64,000 nucleotides of DNA, from assembly GCF_028736155.1 (NCBI RefSeq), contig NZ_CP117879.1:1860001-1924000 (forward strand). Reading direction: 5' to 3'. The position numbers were made by a program, and so were the translations under genes. The notes beneath the pieces are model-generated. The model ran no database searches and was not told the DNA's origin. It worked only from the letters and a program-made list of their open reading frames with translations. Shown here piece by piece: positions 61,673 through 64,000 of this stretch. Positions within the stretch are counted from its first letter, which is position 1; each line of letters opens with the position of its first letter. The DNA is from Flavobacterium sp. KACC 22763 (GTDB lineage Bacteria; Bacteroidota; Bacteroidia; Flavobacteriales; Flavobacteriaceae).

Positions 61673-61734
61673 AAGCTAATGATGATAGGAAGCATAATTT
61701 CTAATTTATAAATAGCCTTCGAATATTGTATAGT

Positions 61735-63171
61735 CTACGGTTTTATTATAATATTTGATACTCTGTTATTATATTTTGGATTCGCCTGTTCAAATTCATC
61801 AATTGTGGCATAAAGCCCCTTCCTGTTTCTAGATCCAAAATATCCTATTAGATTTAAAATAACATCCCTTAAGATATGATCAAGTTTTAAATAATTTTTC
61901 CACATTTCTTCGTTGCTATTTCCAATATTTCCTTCATGAACGGCTGAATTCCTTTCTTTTTTGATCATTTTTTTAACACTTGTGCTAATTGGAATTTTTG
62001 CAAAAATTAAAAAATCCAATAAGTTTTTAGATGAACTGTTGTTTTTGTTTAAATTTGAAAGAATAGAATTCATTCGATTCCAGGCATTTTTATCAATCTC
62101 TTTTACTGGTAGAATTGAATCTAAAAGTTTGGCTTTAATATGTTTCTCGAAGAACTCATTATCTATAAAATTACCTGGCTGCTGATTTATACTCTCAGAA
62201 TACTTTTTGGCAATTTTTTCCAAAGCTGTGATGAGTATAAAATATCTTTCTTTTAAACCCATCGTTTGAGTTGATACATTCAGTGAAAAAATTAATGAGC
62301 TGAAATCCAGCATCTCATTAAAATGCCTGAATCTGTTAAAGCAATTACTAAAAATCTCCCAAAAAATCCTGTTGGAGTATGAATGGTGATAATTTATCTG
62401 CAGATAATTATTATGGCTGTCATCGTATTTATTTAAAAACGAGTAATTTATTTCTGCCCGTGAAAAGTAGCCTGTATTGCTTTGTCCATAAAATTCTCCT
62501 ATGTACTCCTTTCTAATTTTTACAACTGCACCATTCATAAAAGATAACAGGGAAATTAGATCTTTCTTAATACTAAGATAATCATCATAATACAATCTAC
62601 AGTGTCCTTCACTTTCTCTAAAATCCAGCAGCAAATTTTGAGAATTTATCTTTTGAATGATCCTGACTTTAAAATAATTGCCATTATCTTTCAAATTATC
62701 AATTACCAAAGTTGTTTCAGTATGATCCGGAATAGTATTGGTAAAAAAATCGTCAACATCACTAAACCCCCTCTTCCTTGTAGTATGTGTAAAATTTGCA
62801 AATGTTGTCTTAAAGTTTTCCAGTTCAACAAACCATATCCGCTCTCTGAAATCCTCTTCGTCATTGGAAAGTTTTTTAGAATTGGGTTTGACAAGTTTAA
62901 CATCCCCATCCAGTCTAAACTCAATTTTGTTATTATAGCTATTATGTTTGGTCAACAACAAACCGGCACATTCGATTTCATATTTTTTCTCAGTTATGCC
63001 AACTAGTTTGTAATAATAAGCAAACTCATATTTCTTATGCAGGGAATGATCTTCAAGATTTATTTCAAGCCTGTAAATTCCGTCTTCTAAAAACACTAAA
63101 GCAAAAGGAATATCTACCTTCTCATCCTGGCATTCTAAATATCCTGATGTAATTGTATAAACTAGACTCAT
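61735..63171 (-). CDS. HEPN-domain protein, ApeA-like, second of a tandem pair (upstream gene)
   Basis: 478 residues, soluble. The beta-rich N-terminal half ('YRLEINLEDHSLHKKYEFAY', 'FRLDGDVKLV') is followed by helical sequence with 'ERYFILITALEKIAKKYSES', a common HEPN opening, and 'MIKKERNSAVHEGNIG', where R407 and H412 make the Rx4H catalytic motif. Same length and plan as the gene downstream at 60266, yet low direct identity. This match to ApeA-like HEPN proteins is by architecture and motif. Confidence 0.65.
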   Translation of the reverse strand: MSLVYTITSGYLECQDEKVDIPFALVFLEDGIYRLEINLEDHSLHKKYEFAYYYKLVGITEKKYEIECAGLLLTKHNSYNNKIEFRLDGDVKLVKPNSKKLSNDEEDFRERIWFVELENFKTTFANFTHTTRKRGFSDVDDFFTNTIPDHTETTLVIDNLKDNGNYFKVRIIQKINSQNLLLDFRESEGHCRLYYDDYLSIKKDLISLLSFMNGAVVKIRKEYIGEFYGQSNTGYFSRAEINYSFLNKYDDSHNNYLQINYHHSYSNRIFWEIFSNCFNRFRHFNEMLDFSSLIFSLNVSTQTMGLKERYFILITALEKIAKKYSESINQQPGNFIDNEFFEKHIKAKLLDSILPVKEIDKNAWNRMNSILSNLNKNNSSSKNLLDFLIFAKIPISTSVKKMIKKERNSAVHEGNIGNSNEEMWKNYLKLDHILRDVILNLIGYFGSRNRKGLYATIDEFEQANPKYNNRVSNIIIKP

Positions 63172-63325
63172 AATTCATTTTGATTTTAAAGGCCGTAAAT
63201 ATTTAGATTCTTCTTCGCTTTCTCAAATCATCAGAATATTGTAAAGCTGGATCATCTTTTCTTTTATTCTAAAACTGATTTGATTTTTTAAACATTTACT
63301 GCTGATTACGATTCAAAATAACAGC

Positions 63326-63351
63326 TATTCTGCGCAGTTATTCTGCGCAGT
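63326..63351. repeat. Tandem 13-base direct repeat between HEPN and MBL genes
   Basis: TATTCTGCGCAGT occurs twice head to tail with no mismatch; each unit includes the palindrome CTGCGCAG. It lies 155 bases upstream of the HEPN gene and 220 bases after the MBL gene. A regulator binding site is possible. The rest of 63172-63571 holds nothing I can support. Confidence 0.75.
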
Positions 63352-63571
63352 TTCAAAATAAAAAACATAACGCCAATATCCGATTATTCAAGCATTCCAC
63401 ATCCAATGGCTTTGTTTGTTTGTTTCTTTCTTTTTTTATTTCATCCAAATATCTGATGGTAGACATTTTCCTGCGCCATCACATATCTTTCAATTCCATC
63501 CTGCAGATCCATAACTTATTTTTTCAAAATACTTAGTGATACGTGTGAAAGTAGAAATTGGAGATTTTCTT

Positions 63572-64000
63572 TTAATCATTAGGAAATAATTCTGTCAAGC
63601 TATTGCAGCCGTTTTCAGAATATATTGCTTTATAATTATGTTTATCTTTCAAAATCTTGCTGTCCCACATTGAATTAAACTCAGTTTTATAATTAAAAAT
63701 AATTTCCTTATGATTTTTATCCGAAACAATAATCTGTGCGATAGCTTCTGCATGGGGATGTTTGTATCTGCTGCCATTAGTCGAGACAAGGAATCTGGCA
63801 CTGGAAATCTTTTTTAGAAAATCCGGACCAGTATTGCTATGGCTTCCATGGTGCGAAACTTTTACCAAATCAAATTCATGAACTTCCTTTCCTAATTTAT
63901 CTAATGATTCGATTAATACTGAAGGGTGCGCATCTGCACAGAAGAGTACTGATTTTCCGCAATATTCAGCTTTAAAGGCAATGCTGCTTCCATTGCCTTC
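63572..64000 (-). CDS. Metallo-beta-lactamase-fold hydrolase (ComEC/Rec2-like domain), N-terminus beyond window
   Basis: The minus strand is open from the right edge, so the N-terminus is missing; 142 residues remain. 'EGNGSSIAFKAEYCGKSVLF' with 'CADAHPSVL' and 'LVKVSHHGSHSNTGPDFL' are the C-terminal metal-binding motifs of ComEC/Rec2-type MBL-fold proteins (the D of CADAH, the HH of SHHGS). No membrane helix is visible, so it is likely a soluble stand-alone hydrolase as found in several anti-phage gene sets. It lies upstream of the HEPN pair on the same strand. Confidence 0.85.
   Translation of the reverse strand, partial: EGNGSSIAFKAEYCGKSVLFCADAHPSVLIESLDKLGKEVHEFDLVKVSHHGSHSNTGPDFLKKISSARFLVSTNGSRYKHPHAEAIAQIIVSDKNHKEIIFNYKTEFNSMWDSKILKDKHNYKAIYSENGCNSLTELFPND

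Overview
The window looks like an accessory (integrative-conjugative) region of a Bacteroidota genome, most likely a flavobacterium. Reasons: a Bacteroidetes-type conjugation operon (TraE to TraN), SusC/SusD and other TonB-dependent receptors, DUF6520 and MauE-like proteins, few Shine-Dalgarno sites, and promoters of the TTTG / TAnnTTTG type. No tRNA, rRNA, integrase or intact transposase was recognised, so the borders of the element lie outside the window. All calls are by reading; no database search was run.

Layout. (1) 1-9.9 kb, minus strand: type IV secretion operon in the order small membrane protein, traE, traF, traG, traI, two further TraI/TerB-like paralogues, traJ, traK, traL, traM, traN (cut by the left edge). 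(2) 10-26.4 kb: mosaic cargo containing DUF1275, Crp/Fnr, methyltransferase, phosphoesterase, FAD monooxygenase/AraC, racemase, HD-hydrolase, DUF983 and PhnA genes, with decayed duplicates of the Crp/Fnr, DUF1275 and a small helix-turn-helix-like gene. Five exact copies of the FNR-type palindrome TTGATTTAAATCAA lie here. Three of them precede a short terminator-ended unit with a fixed promoter spacing, a candidate family of Fnr-controlled small RNAs. (3) 26.4-40.8 kb: iron and envelope genes: a siderophore receptor with a PepSY membrane protein under a Fur-like operator, a lipoprotein with internal repeats, an ECF sigma / FecR / TonB-receptor signalling set, and an HxlR / OB-fold / DUF5777 / c-type haem lipoprotein / YceI cluster. 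(4) 40.9-46.5 kb: RteC-like and AraC regulators, a lipoprotein, a TPR-AraC membrane regulator, a histone-H1-like protein and an XRE regulator with its own operator. (5) 46.6-56 kb: a nested-hairpin element followed by SusC, SusD, an S9 peptidase, DUF6520 and MauE-like genes. (6) 56.3-64 kb, minus strand and AT-rich: a 5'-truncated DUF932 gene, a PD-(D/E)XK-like protein, a secreted protein, two tandem proteins each with a C-terminal HEPN Rx4H motif, and a metallo-beta-lactamase-fold protein cut by the right edge. This looks like a defence island.

How the parts fit: the Crp/Fnr protein at 21.5-22.2 kb carries an FNR-like recognition helix but no iron-sulphur cysteine cluster. Its own promoter holds a 34-bp perfect palindrome containing the same box found before the small-RNA units and the methyltransferase. 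I infer a local regulon built by duplication of the regulator neighbourhood. The two best candidates for undescribed biology are this FNR-box small-RNA family and the tandem HEPN / MBL / nuclease-like group at the right end.
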